This document shows positions 1 to 8,465 of a DNA stretch of 63,750 nucleotides, in pieces. The notes under the pieces were generated by a model. It was not told where the DNA came from and did no database searches. It was given only the letters and a program-made list of their open reading frames with translations. This DNA comes from Prevotella sp. (GTDB lineage: Bacteria > Bacteroidota > Bacteroidia > Bacteroidales > Bacteroidaceae). The position numbers and the translations under genes were made by a program. The stretch covers positions 1 through 63,750 of the forward strand of contig JAFULM010000013.1 in the NCBI GenBank assembly GCA_017483185.1, written 5' to 3'. The first letter of the stretch is position 1. Each line of letters begins with the position of its first letter.

Positions 1-95
1 TGTTGTAGGGACATAGTCTTGTCTTTGTCCGCAAGAAAAAGATTGGATATCAATATGTTATTTGCGGACAAAGACAAGACTATGTCCCTACAACA
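1..95. repeat. Palindromic repeat, family A (TAGGGACA type)
   Basis: Perfect 34-bp inverted arms (1-34 and 62-95) separated by 27 bases. Each arm starts TGTTGTAGGGACA and carries its own smaller GGACA/TGTCC inverted repeat. No coding content is seen. The left half recurs exactly at 63711-63750. It resembles REP/MITE-like dispersed palindromes; mobility is inferred. Confidence 0.85.
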
Positions 96-194
96 GATTA
101 AGCATGCCGTACGGAAATCTGTTTTACCGGACAGCAATAATATTTTTACTCTTACTCTATCAATGTCCAGCCTTGAAGACATTTCAAGCTCGAG

Positions 195-318
195 GGTGTT
201 GCAGAACCACACTGTAGGGACAAATTCTTGTATCTGTCCGCCAAACAATCACTGATTATCAATTGTTGTAGGCGGACAGATACAAGAATTTGTCCCTACA
301 GTGTGGTTCTGCAACACC
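195..318. repeat. Palindromic repeat, family A
   Basis: Perfect 48-bp arms (195-242 and 271-318). The outer part of each arm is the dispersed word GTTCTGCAACACC, and the inner part is TGTAGGGACAAATTC with GGACA/TGTCC ends. It occupies most of the space downstream of the FadL-like gene, so its transcript could act as a strong hairpin terminator. A further GTTCTGCAACACCCTCG copy follows at about 331-347. Confidence 0.85.
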
Positions 319-362
319 ATCGTTGGGGTTGTGTTCTGCAACACCCTCGTTGGGGGTGGTTC

Positions 363-1943
363 TTATAGCTTCAGGTCCACTCCGAGACCCAGCACGCGGT
401 TCGTGCGTGTGAAACTGTTGGTCACGACGGCCTCCGTCTTGTTGTAGTCGTCGTAGAGAGTCTGGAAGTAGGCGGCATTGATTTTGACCTTTTCCGAAAC
501 CTTCACGCCCACGCCGAGACCGAACGACCATGAGCTGACGTTGAAGCTGATGTCGTTCATTCCCGCGTCCTTCAAGCCATAGGCAGTGCGCTGTGCGCCC
601 GCGCTGACCTGCAGGATGTCACAGATGTCATACTCGGCACCGAACAGATATTCGTTGCTGTCGCTGAGCATGTCCTTCGTATATTGTTTTGTGTCGACGT
701 CGAAGTAGTGGTGCCATCCGGCCATCACGCGCAGTCTGGGCAGCACTTCATACTGCGCACCGACCGTCAGGAGTGCCGGAGAGTCCTCGGCGACCTTGTT
801 TCCGTCGGCAAACTTGTTCAGCATGGGGATGCCTTTGGCGCTCTCGCTGTTGGCCGACTTGTTCTTCAGACGCATGCGGGTTTTGAACTCATACTTCGCT
901 GCGAGGTTCAATCGGCCCGCCTTATAGTCAACGCCGATGATGGGAGCGATTCCCCAGCCCGTCTGGTCGCAGTTCAGCTCGATGTCCTGCGTGCTGCTTG
1001 CGAGCTGGTTTGCTCCGGCGGCACCTTTGCCGAGAGCTTCGGCTGCGTTTCGTGCCTGAGCTGCTGCGGCGGCATAGGCAGCAGCAGCCTGTGCGTTGCC
1101 GGCTGCTGCGTATGCGTCACTGGCAGCCTGTGCCTGCTCTGCCTTTGTGGCAGCGATACCGCTATATTTCGCCAGCTCCAGCTGAACTTCTCCGAAATGC
1201 TTCGGAGCGTTGGCCATGCCGTGTATAGAACTTTCCACTCTTATGTTTTTGACGTAGCCGTAGTAGTTTGATGTGCCGTATAGCATGCGCAGACCACCGT
1301 AGACCGAGATGTTGTCCGTCAGCTTGCGGGCGGCTCCGAGCGTGAAACCATAGTAGTACTGGCGGCCGCGCATGTAGGAATCATAGGCATAACCGTTGCA
1401 CAACTGTTCGTTTGCGAAAGGCGAAGAGGGATCCAGTTGGCCGATGCCGGCAAATGCCGCGTTGAGGTCCTTTGCCATTGCGGGTATGCTTGCTACCACC
1501 TGTTCGAACGAGCCGAGGCCGCCGTCAAACTCACATTTGCCGCCGCCGCCGGTGATGGCGAAACCGAACTGGAGGCTCCATTTGCCCTTGTTCCATGCCG
1601 CCTGTATCGACGGAATGATGGGAGCGTCGGCGTCTCCCTTAAATTCCCGGGCCGTCTGTCCGGGCTTGTCGGCGTTGAAGACGAACAGGGGGAAGCCCGT
1701 TGTCACGGTGCGGGTCTGGTGTGCGTTCTGCAGGTTGATGGACAGATGGAGTCCGTCACCGAGGAAAGCCACACCCGCGGGGTTGCTGTATACGCCGTCT
1801 ATGCCTATGGCGCCGTCGCGCGCAGGATTGCGCAGGAAAGCTATGTTCTGGTTTGTGTTTGTCAGCAGACCGCCTGCCAAGGCAGTCTCAGCCGCTGCCA
1901 GTGAGATGGCTATGGCGGCAATTCTTAACGTCTTCATTCTCAT
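363..1943 (-). CDS. FadL/OmpP1-like outer membrane beta-barrel protein
   Basis: This 526-residue protein has a Sec signal peptide (MKTLRIAAIAISLAAAETALA) followed by the NPA-G-A-I-G and N-PAGVAFL stretch typical of the N-terminal hatch of FadL/OmpP1 transporters. The rest shows alternating hydrophobic beta strands and ends in VLGLGVDLKL, a normal barrel terminus. The family moves long-chain fatty acids or other hydrophobic compounds across the outer membrane; the substrate here is unknown. An Ala-rich segment at about residues 268-315 (QAAAAYAAAAAQARNAA) interrupts the barrel and is unusual. Translation can begin at MRMKT (1943) or MKT (1937). It appears monocistronic and is flanked by palindromes on both sides. 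Confidence 0.8.
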   Translation of the reverse strand: MRMKTLRIAAIAISLAAAETALAGGLLTNTNQNIAFLRNPARDGAIGIDGVYSNPAGVAFLGDGLHLSINLQNAHQTRTVTTGFPLFVFNADKPGQTAREFKGDADAPIIPSIQAAWNKGKWSLQFGFAITGGGGKCEFDGGLGSFEQVVASIPAMAKDLNAAFAGIGQLDPSSPFANEQLCNGYAYDSYMRGRQYYYGFTLGAARKLTDNISVYGGLRMLYGTSNYYGYVKNIRVESSIHGMANAPKHFGEVQLELAKYSGIAATKAEQAQAASDAYAAAGNAQAAAAYAAAAAQARNAAEALGKGAAGANQLASSTQDIELNCDQTGWGIAPIIGVDYKAGRLNLAAKYEFKTRMRLKNKSANSESAKGIPMLNKFADGNKVAEDSPALLTVGAQYEVLPRLRVMAGWHHYFDVDTKQYTKDMLSDSNEYLFGAEYDICDILQVSAGAQRTAYGLKDAGMNDISFNVSSWSFGLGVGVKVSEKVKINAAYFQTLYDDYNKTEAVVTNSFTRTNRVLGLGVDLKL

Positions 1944-2080
1944 TATTGTTTAATAATTGGCCGCAAAGGTAACAAATCTGTTCTAAATTTCCTGTAAAAC
2001 CTCTATTTTGTTAACATGAATTAACTGTAAGCGTAGAATAATGGGATGATATGAGAGTGCATAAAAGCGTGGAATGACAA

Positions 2081-2155
2081 TCAAACGCAAAGACCGCAAA
2101 GCCGCAAAGGATAATAAACAATGTTCCTTTGCGGCTTTGCGGTCTTTGCGTTTGA
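2081..2155. repeat. Palindromic repeat, family B (CGCAAAGACCGCAAAG)
   Basis: Perfect 31-bp arms (2081-2111 and 2125-2155) built from tandem CGCAAAG/CCGCAAAG words. Five versions occur in the window, all intergenic: here, 8311-8383, 10981-11049, 17331-17436 and 63488-63568. They could act as bidirectional terminators. Confidence 0.85.
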
Positions 2156-2194
2156 TTTGTTACACCACCATTAAAGCATACCATGCTCGGGAAT

Positions 2195-2360
2195 GTTGCA
2201 GAACTCCCGCAAGTAGGGTCGCGACCCGTCGGCGACCGCCTCCATGCAGCATAATCAATCGCCTGATGGAACGTGCCTCCATGCCGACTGACTGTGTTGA
2301 AACAGTTGGAATGGAGGCGGTCGCGACGGGTCGCGACCCTACTTGCGGGAGTTCTGCAAC
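2195..2360. repeat. Palindromic repeat, family A (TAGGGTCGCGACCC type)
   Basis: Near-perfect arms of about 50 bp (2195-2244 and 2311-2360) with one extra G in the left arm. The outer word is GTTGCAGAACTCCCGC and the inner is TAGGGTCGCGACCCGTCG, itself self-complementary. Related copies lie at 5141-5284 and 19243-19361. It fills the gap between the HD-protein stop codon and the next gene. Confidence 0.85.
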
Positions 2361-2392
2361 GCCCTCGTTGGGGTGGGTCTTAGGTAGTTCCC

Positions 2393-4456
2393 TTATGCAT
2401 TTTTGGATTGTGTCTCCTTCGGGTAGCTGACCCTCGTATGATAGATAGTCTTGAGCTTGTCGATCAGGACCGTCTTGGCGTAGGCGATGTCCCGGAACGT
2501 GATGGGGCACTCGCGGAAGTATCCGTCGGCCAGCTGTCCGTCGACGAGACGGTTGACGAGGTCGCGGATGGACTTCTCCGTGTAGTCAGGGAGCGAGCGG
2601 GAAGCCGCCTCGACGGTGTCGGCCATCATGAGGATGGCCTGTTCGCGGGTGAAAGGATTGGGTCCGGGGTAGGTGAAGAGCAGGTCGTCGACGTAGTCGT
2701 CGGGATGCTCGTTCTTGTATTTGACGTAGAAGTATTTTGCCTTACCCTGTCCGTGGTGGGTGCTGATGAACTCCCGGATGACCGTCGGCAGGTTGTATTT
2801 TTCCGCCAGTTTGAGTCCGTCGGTGACATGTCCGATGATGATCTGCGCGCTGTCGATGTACGACATGTTCTCGTGTGGGTTGATGGCCGACTGGTTTTCG
2901 GTGAAATATATCGGCGACGTTATCTTGCCGATGTCATGATAGAGCGCGCCCGTGCGGACGAGCTGGCTCTTTGCGCCGATCTTGTTGGCTATCGCCGCAG
3001 CCAGATTGCCGACCTGTATGGAGTGCTGGAATGTGCCCGGGGCCACCTCGCTCATGCGTCTGAGCAGGTCGTTGTTGGTGTTGGACAGTTCGATGAGCGT
3101 GATGTCGGAGGTGAAGCCGAACATTTTTTCCACGAGATAGAGCATGGGGTAGGCGAAGAGCAGCAGCGTGCCGTTGACGATGATGTAGTTGAGTGTGCCG
3201 GTGTCGACATCCGCCAGTGTCGGCACGCGCATCATTTCGTAGGCCACGTGCATGGCCATGCTCACGATGGTGACGATGATGGCCGTCTTGAAGAGCTGCG
3301 AGCGGTATTGGAGTTCGCGGAGCGAATAGATGGCCGCCAGGCCCGCCAGCGTCTGCACGACGATGAAGTCGAACGGAAACTGCAGCATGCAGGCGCAGAT
3401 GAGTATCATCGTGAAGTGGGTGAAGAAGGCCGTGCGCGAGTCCATGAAGACGCGGACGAAGATGGGCACGATGGCGTAGGGCAGGATGTAGACATGGCCG
3501 ATGGAGTTGCCCACGAGCAGAGCGGTGAACATGACGAAGATGACGATGAGCGAGTAGAGCATCGCGATGCTTCGCGTCTTCTCGAAGTAGTCTTTTCGGA
3601 AGAGGCTCAGATAGATGGTGAAGCAGAGCACGAGCAGCGCCACATAGATGGTCTCGCCCATCGTGACCAGTCCGATCTTGCCCGAGTTGCTGTTTCGCCG
3701 TTCGTTCTCCATCTTGAGGGACTCGATGATGCGGTAGGCGTTTTCGTCGACGATGTCACCCCGTCCGATGATTTTCTGTCCTTTCTGTGCCACGCCGCTG
3801 GCCAGCGGCACACTGTTCATGAGGTCGGTCAGACTGGCTTCGCTGCGCGTCTGGTCGAAGATGAGGTTGGGCGTGATGTAGTCGTTGAGGTTGCACTTCT
3901 GCAGGGCCTGACGGTGCTGGCTGAGCATCTCGTCGAGAAAGAGCTCCTCGTAGGCGCCCTTCTCCGAATATATGTTTATGACACGGATGCTCGCGGCGTT
4001 TTTTCCGTTGACCACGCGCACCATCTTCGACGTGTCCGCACGCAGCTTGTTGTAGTCGGTCGTGTTCATGACACCCCGCTGATAGATGCGTCTCAGCCGG
4101 TTGGCGATGATGCTGATATAGTCGTCCGGCATTCCGGGTATGCCCTTGGAGAAGTCGGCGACGAAGCGGCGCACCTGTTTCCCCTCGGTCTCTTTGTCGA
4201 GACTGTAGTAGGGTTCGTACTGCCGCATGAGACTGTCGCGCTCCTTCTTGATGGTCTTGTCCGACTTGTAGATGGGGAAGTCGAACGGTGCGGTGAGGTC
4301 GGAGTGACGCCAGGGGCGGCCCTGTTCGACACGGAAGTATGTCCGGCTGTCGTCCGGCATGACCCAGACAATCACGGTCACGGTGGCGATGACGATGGCC
4401 ACCTTGACGAGCAGTCTGCTCCAGGTGAAGTCGGTGAGTATGTTTGCTCTTCTCAT
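2393..4456 (-). CDS. 7TM-HD family phosphohydrolase (PgpH/YqfF-like)
   Basis: This 687-residue membrane protein has an N-terminal transmembrane helix, an extracytoplasmic segment, a cluster of about seven transmembrane helices in the middle, and a C-terminal HD domain. The metal site is visible as the HD pair in TGALYHDIGKITSP (about residue 506), then HENMSY, STHHGQGKA and MADTVEAASR. Characterised PgpH proteins hydrolyse cyclic di-AMP to pApA; that activity is inferred here. I chose the start MRRANILTDF at 4456 because the in-frame extension up to 4516 (MLPAWSVGMRARHKDNNTWI) is not hydrophobic and looks spurious. It appears monocistronic. Confidence 0.85.
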   Translation of the reverse strand: MRRANILTDFTWSRLLVKVAIVIATVTVIVWVMPDDSRTYFRVEQGRPWRHSDLTAPFDFPIYKSDKTIKKERDSLMRQYEPYYSLDKETEGKQVRRFVADFSKGIPGMPDDYISIIANRLRRIYQRGVMNTTDYNKLRADTSKMVRVVNGKNAASIRVINIYSEKGAYEELFLDEMLSQHRQALQKCNLNDYITPNLIFDQTRSEASLTDLMNSVPLASGVAQKGQKIIGRGDIVDENAYRIIESLKMENERRNSNSGKIGLVTMGETIYVALLVLCFTIYLSLFRKDYFEKTRSIAMLYSLIVIFVMFTALLVGNSIGHVYILPYAIVPIFVRVFMDSRTAFFTHFTMILICACMLQFPFDFIVVQTLAGLAAIYSLRELQYRSQLFKTAIIVTIVSMAMHVAYEMMRVPTLADVDTGTLNYIIVNGTLLLFAYPMLYLVEKMFGFTSDITLIELSNTNNDLLRRMSEVAPGTFQHSIQVGNLAAAIANKIGAKSQLVRTGALYHDIGKITSPIYFTENQSAINPHENMSYIDSAQIIIGHVTDGLKLAEKYNLPTVIREFISTHHGQGKAKYFYVKYKNEHPDDYVDDLLFTYPGPNPFTREQAILMMADTVEAASRSLPDYTEKSIRDLVNRLVDGQLADGYFRECPITFRDIAYAKTVLIDKLKTIYHTRVSYPKETQSKNA

Positions 4457-4822
4457 AATCCAAGTGTTGTTGTCCTTATGTCTCGCCCGCATGCCGACGC
4501 TCCATGCCGGCAACAATACGGGAAGATGGTGCGAAAGTACAAAAAAATATCCATTTTTGAGGGTTAAAGAGAGTTAAAATCCCGGCTTCGCCACCCACTT
4601 GTCTTGACCCGAAAGGCCCCCGCGGGGTCGGAAATGAGGTCGGCGGAGTGTTAAAAACTCGGAATTATTCTGACAAACGCCCTCCGATTTAACACGACTT
4701 TCCGGAGAAAAGCTCCCTCGGTCTCAAATATGCGAGTTTTGCGCGTGCATCTTTTATTGCCTGACCGACAGCGGGTTACGGACGTTTTTGTCAAAGTGTG
4801 CAACTTTTTCGCAGTTTTTTTC

Positions 4823-4937
4823 TTGCCGTAAGGGCCCCGCGGCATTGCAACGGGGCCCTCGTTGCATCGCAACAAGCACGCCGTTGCAACTCAACAAGCA
4901 TGCCGCCGCAGACCAACGGGGCCCTTACGGCAAGACA
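4823..4937. repeat. GC-rich dispersed element, family C (GCCGTAAGGGCCCC)
   Basis: It is bounded by CTTGCCGTAAGGGCCCC and its complement GGGGCCCTTACGGCAAG. Between them are repeated words such as TTGCAACGGGGCCC, GTTGCATCGCAAC and CGCCGTTGCAAC. Related elements lie at 13030-13220, 18890-19085 and 28045-28162. The base composition is far from the flanking DNA and no reading frame is supported. Confidence 0.75.
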
Positions 4938-5140
4938 ACTTCCGCGCCGAAGACAAAAAATGACGCCGCCGCGGTCGGAAAACGACGTTTTCCTCGTTTT
5001 TTTGGAGCATTTTCAATTGTTAAAATTAACAATCATTTCTTTACATCACCCCTTGCCCGCCGTTTTTCCTTTGCGCACGGTCCCGATGCGCACGGCCTTC
5101 ACAAACTACCCTCTATACATATTTTTGTCGTTTATGCATC

Positions 5141-5284
5141 ACCCAAACGTAGGGTCGCGACCCGTCGCGACCGCCTCCGTGCCAACAGCTTCATCCCCGT
5201 TGGGTGGGTTTATAAATGGGCGTTCGTTCGTTTGTATGGTTGGCACGGAGGCGGTCGCGACGGGTCGCGACCCTACGTTTGGGT
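5141..5284. repeat. Palindromic repeat, family A (TAGGGTCGCGACCC type)
   Basis: Perfect 46-bp arms (5141-5186 and 5239-5284) with a 52-base loop. The arm reads ACCCAAACGTAGGGTCGCG and then a second GTCGCGACCGCCTCC module. It is very close in sequence to the copies at 2195-2360 and 19243-19361, but the outermost word differs. Confidence 0.85.
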
Positions 5285-5357
5285 GGTTTTACAACGTCAG
5301 CGTTTGGGTGGGACGCAAATTCTTCTCTAAAAAAGAGTAATATTGGGAAAAAAAACG

Positions 5358-5365
5358 TAAATTTG
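5358..5365 (+). promoter_or_regulatory. Probable gltX promoter -7 element
   Basis: TAAATTTG matches the Bacteroidetes TAnnTTTG -7 element. It lies 36 bases before the gltX start. No clear TTTG -33 partner is seen at the ideal distance. Confidence 0.5.
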
Positions 5366-5400
5366 CACAAAATATCAATTATCCATCCATAATTAAGGTA

Positions 5401-6918
5401 ATGGCCGAAAGAAAAGTCAGGGTGCGTTTCGCGCCCAGCCCCACCGGGGCACTGCATATCGGCGGTGTGCGTACCGCCCTCTACAACTACCTCTTCGCCC
5501 GTCAGCACGGCGGCGAACTGGTTTTCCGCATCGAAGATACAGACTCCAACAGATTTGTGCCCGGAGCCGAAGAATACATCATAGAGTCGTTCCGCTGGCT
5601 CGGCATACGCTTTGACGAAGGTGTCAGTTTCGGCGGCGACCGCGGTCCCTATCGCCAGAGCGAGCGCCGCGACATCTACAAGAAGTACGTCCGTCAACTC
5701 CTTGACGCCGGCAAGGCATACATAGCGTTCGACACTCCGGAGGAACTGGAGTCCAAGCGCAAGGAGATCGACAATTTCCAATATGACGCCCGCACGCGAC
5801 TCGAGATGCGCAACTCGCTGACCATGCCGAAGGAAGAGGTCGACGCGCTGATAGCCGCAGGCGCGCAATATGTCGTACGCTTCCTCGTCGAGCCGGGGCA
5901 GGAGATACACGTCGACGACCTCATCCGCGGCGACGTGCGCGTCATGAGCGACATACTCGACGACAAGGTGCTCTACAAGAGCGCCGACGAGCTGCCGACA
6001 TACCATCTGGCCAACATCGTCGACGACCATCTGATGGAGATCAGCCACGTCATCCGCGGCGAAGAGTGGCTGCCCAGCGCGCCGCTCCACGTCCTGCTCT
6101 ACCGCGCTTTCGGTTGGGAGGAGACCATGCCGCGTTTCGCCCACCTCGCCCTGCTGCTCAAACCCGAGGGCAAGGGCAAGCTCTCCAAGCGTGACGGCGA
6201 CCGCCTCGGATTTCCCGTTTTCCCGCTCGAGTGGCACGACCCGAAGACCGGAGAAGTCTCGTCGGGCTATCGCGAGAGCGGCTATTTCCCCGAAGCCGTC
6301 ATCAACTTCCTCGCCTTCCTCGGATGGAATCCCGGCACGGAGCGCGAACTCTACTCGCTCGACGAGCTCGTTCCGCTCTTTGACATCACCAAGTGCAGCA
6401 AGGCCGGAGCACGTTTTGACTACCAGAAAGGCATCTGGTTCAACCACGAGTACATACTCGCCAAGTCGCCGGAGGAGATAGCCGCGCTCTTCGCGCCCGT
6501 CGTGCGCAGCCACGTGCCCGCCGAGACAGACGAGCGCATCACCGACGTTGTCTGCATGATGAAGGACCGCGTCAGCTTCGTCAGCGAGCTGTGGCCTCTG
6601 TGCTCCTTCTTCTTTGAAGCCCCCACGGCATACGACGAGAAGACACGCAAGAAGCGCTGGAAGGAGGACTCCGCGCTGCAGATGGCCGAACTGGCCGACC
6701 TGTTGGAGACCATCGACGACTTCTCCGTCGGAAATCAGGAGCGCATCGTCGAAGAGTGGATTGCCGCAAAGGAATATAAGTTGGGCAACATCATGAACGC
6801 CTGGCGTCTCACGCTCGTCGGCGAAGGCAAGGGCCCGGGCATGTTTGACATCTCGGCGTTCCTCGGCAAGCAGGAAACCATCGGCCGTATGCGCCGCGCA
6901 ATAGAAGTATTAGGTTGA
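5401..6918 (+). CDS. gltX: Glutamyl-tRNA synthetase
   Basis: This 505-residue cytoplasmic class I aminoacyl-tRNA synthetase charges tRNA-Glu. The HIGH-type motif is in [20 protein letters not shown] (residues 12-31) and the KMSKS-type loop is KLSKRDGD (near residue 260). The catalytic half is followed by the helical anticodon-binding region. Length and motif order are normal for the family. ATG at 5401 follows a plausible -7 element. It is probably transcribed with the Kdo transferase gene downstream, although 150 bases of short direct and inverted repeats separate them. Confidence 0.97.
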   Translation: MAERKVRVRFAPSPTGALHIGGVRTALYNYLFARQHGGELVFRIEDTDSNRFVPGAEEYIIESFRWLGIRFDEGVSFGGDRGPYRQSERRDIYKKYVRQLLDAGKAYIAFDTPEELESKRKEIDNFQYDARTRLEMRNSLTMPKEEVDALIAAGAQYVVRFLVEPGQEIHVDDLIRGDVRVMSDILDDKVLYKSADELPTYHLANIVDDHLMEISHVIRGEEWLPSAPLHVLLYRAFGWEETMPRFAHLALLLKPEGKGKLSKRDGDRLGFPVFPLEWHDPKTGEVSSGYRESGYFPEAVINFLAFLGWNPGTERELYSLDELVPLFDITKCSKAGARFDYQKGIWFNHEYILAKSPEEIAALFAPVVRSHVPAETDERITDVVCMMKDRVSFVSELWPLCSFFFEAPTAYDEKTRKKRWKEDSALQMAELADLLETIDDFSVGNQERIVEEWIAAKEYKLGNIMNAWRLTLVGEGKGPGMFDISAFLGKQETIGRMRRAIEVLG

Positions 6919-7068
6919 TAAATGTCAGATGTTAAATGTCAGATGTCAGATGTTAAATGTCAGATGGCAAATCCGGCTTCAAACATCTCCCATCTCACAT
7001 TTACCATCTAACATCTGACATCTAACATCTAACATCTCCCATCTCCCATCTAACATTTCCTATCTGAC
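6919..7068. repeat. Family D short-word repeat (ATGTCAGATGTTAA)
   Basis: Tandem ATGTCAGATGTTAA-like 10- to 14-mers on the left (6921-6966) face their complements CATCTGACATCTAACATC on the right (6995-7062), giving an imperfect inverted repeat. The same words recur at 13441-13487 and 18629-18676. Unit length varies and there are no unique spacers, so this is not a CRISPR array. Confidence 0.75.
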
Positions 7069-8286
7069 ATGTACAACATAGCAATCTATCTCTACCTGTT
7101 GGGTGTGGCCGTGGCCAGTCTTTTCAATAAGAAAGTGAAAAAGATGTGGCGCGGCGAACGTGAGGCGTTTGATGTGCTCAAAGAGAAGGTCGACCCGTGC
7201 TCCAGCTACGTGTGGTTTCATGCCGCGTCGCTTGGAGAGTTTGAGCAGGGCCGCCCGCTGATGGAGCGACTGCGCCGCCGTCATCCGGAGTATAAGATAC
7301 TGCTGACGTTCTTTTCTCCTTCCGGATATGAGGTGAGAAAAGACTACGGAGGGGCGGACATCATCTGCTATCTGCCCATCGACACACCGCTCAACGCCAT
7401 CCGCTTCCTGCGGTTGGTGCGTCCGGTGATGGCGTTCTTTATCAAATATGAGTTCTGGTACAACTATCTGCACATTCTCAAGCACCGTCATGTGCCGGCA
7501 TACAGCGTGAGCAGCATCTTCCGGCCTGACCAGATCTTCTTCCGTTGGTACGCCCGCAGCTACGCCAAGGTGCTCCGTTGTTTCACCCACTTCTACGTAC
7601 AGAACGACCAAAGCCGCGAACTTCTCGCCAAGATAGGCATCCATGAGGTCTCCGTTGTCGGCGACACGCGCTTCGACCGCGTGCTCAACATCCGTGAACA
7701 GTCCAAGCAGCTGCCCATAGTCGAAGCCTTCTCGGAGGGCCACCACGTTTTTGTGGCCGGTTCGAGCTGGGCTCCCGACGAAGATATTTTCATCCGTTAC
7801 TTCAACGAGCACACCGGCTGGAAACTCATCATCGCACCCCACGTCATCGACGAGGACCATTTGGAGCAAATCATGCAGAAGCTCGGCCGCCGTGCCGTGC
7901 GTTACACCAAGACGACACCCGAGGAGGCACGGGAAGCCGACTGTCTCATCATCGACTGCTTCGGACTGCTCTCCAGCATCTACCACTACGGCGATGTGGC
8001 CTACGTCGGCGGCGGTTTCGGCGTCGGCATCCACAATGTTCTCGAGGCAGCCGTATGGGAAATGCCCGTCATCTTCGGTCCCAACAACGACCATTTCGCC
8101 GAAGCGCAGGGACTGAAAGCCGATGGCGGCGGCTTCGAGATAGCCTCCTACGAGGACTTCGATGTCGTCATGACTCGCTTCATTGCCGACGATGACACCA
8201 TCGCAAAGGCCGGCACTGCCGCCGGACAGTATGTCGAGAGTTGCATGGGAGCGACGAAGAAGATTCTGTCGGAGGTGCATTTGTAG
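7069..8286 (+). CDS. waaA: 3-deoxy-D-manno-octulosonic acid (Kdo) transferase
   Basis: This 405-residue protein has an N-terminal membrane anchor (MYNIAIYLYLLGVAVASLF) and a GT-B fold. Family motifs include WFHAASLGEFEQGRPL (acceptor-side catalytic Glu), FIKYEFWYNY, VVGDTRFDRV, VAGSSWAPDE and the C-terminal CMP-Kdo site YVGGGFGVGIHNVLE. It adds Kdo to the lipid A precursor at the inner face of the cytoplasmic membrane, an essential step of LPS core synthesis. It is convergent with the aminopeptidase gene, with a family B palindrome between the two stop codons. Confidence 0.95.
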   Translation: MYNIAIYLYLLGVAVASLFNKKVKKMWRGEREAFDVLKEKVDPCSSYVWFHAASLGEFEQGRPLMERLRRRHPEYKILLTFFSPSGYEVRKDYGGADIICYLPIDTPLNAIRFLRLVRPVMAFFIKYEFWYNYLHILKHRHVPAYSVSSIFRPDQIFFRWYARSYAKVLRCFTHFYVQNDQSRELLAKIGIHEVSVVGDTRFDRVLNIREQSKQLPIVEAFSEGHHVFVAGSSWAPDEDIFIRYFNEHTGWKLIIAPHVIDEDHLEQIMQKLGRRAVRYTKTTPEEAREADCLIIDCFGLLSSIYHYGDVAYVGGGFGVGIHNVLEAAVWEMPVIFGPNNDHFAEAQGLKADGGGFEIASYEDFDVVMTRFIADDDTIAKAGTAAGQYVESCMGATKKILSEVHL

Positions 8287-8310
8287 GAATAAAGAGAAAA
8301 AACTATATAT

Positions 8311-8383
8311 TAAACACAAAGACCGCAAAGACGCAAAGGAACACAGCTTGATGTTCTTTGCGTCTTTGCGGTCTTTGCGTTTA
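8311..8383. repeat. Palindromic repeat, family B
   Basis: Arms of about 30 bp (8311-8340 and 8353-8383) made of CAAAGACCGCAAAGACGC words. It lies between the convergent waaA and aminopeptidase genes, where a bidirectional terminator would be expected. Confidence 0.85.
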
Positions 8384-8465
8384 AATGTTATGTATCTTTT
8401 GTTTAAATGTTATGTGTCTTTGTGCCTGACTGTTATGTGTCTCCGCAATCCTTATATTAAGTATG

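Larger units (their letters stand above)
4457..5400. other. Intergenic region with two repeats, no gene seen
   Basis: This stretch of about 940 bases separates the divergent HD-protein and gltX genes. It holds a GC-rich element at 4823-4937 and a family A palindrome at 5141-5284. Short reading frames crossing the repeats translate the palindromes (for example VATRRDRL/VATGRDPT) and show no protein-like character. The gltX promoter lies at the right end. Confidence 0.7.

Noticed and set aside
2408-4567. Long open frame (719 codons) on the plus strand
   Set aside because: It is antisense to the 7TM-HD gene, whose motifs and membrane helices are clear. The plus-strand translation is charged, repetitive and unrecognisable.
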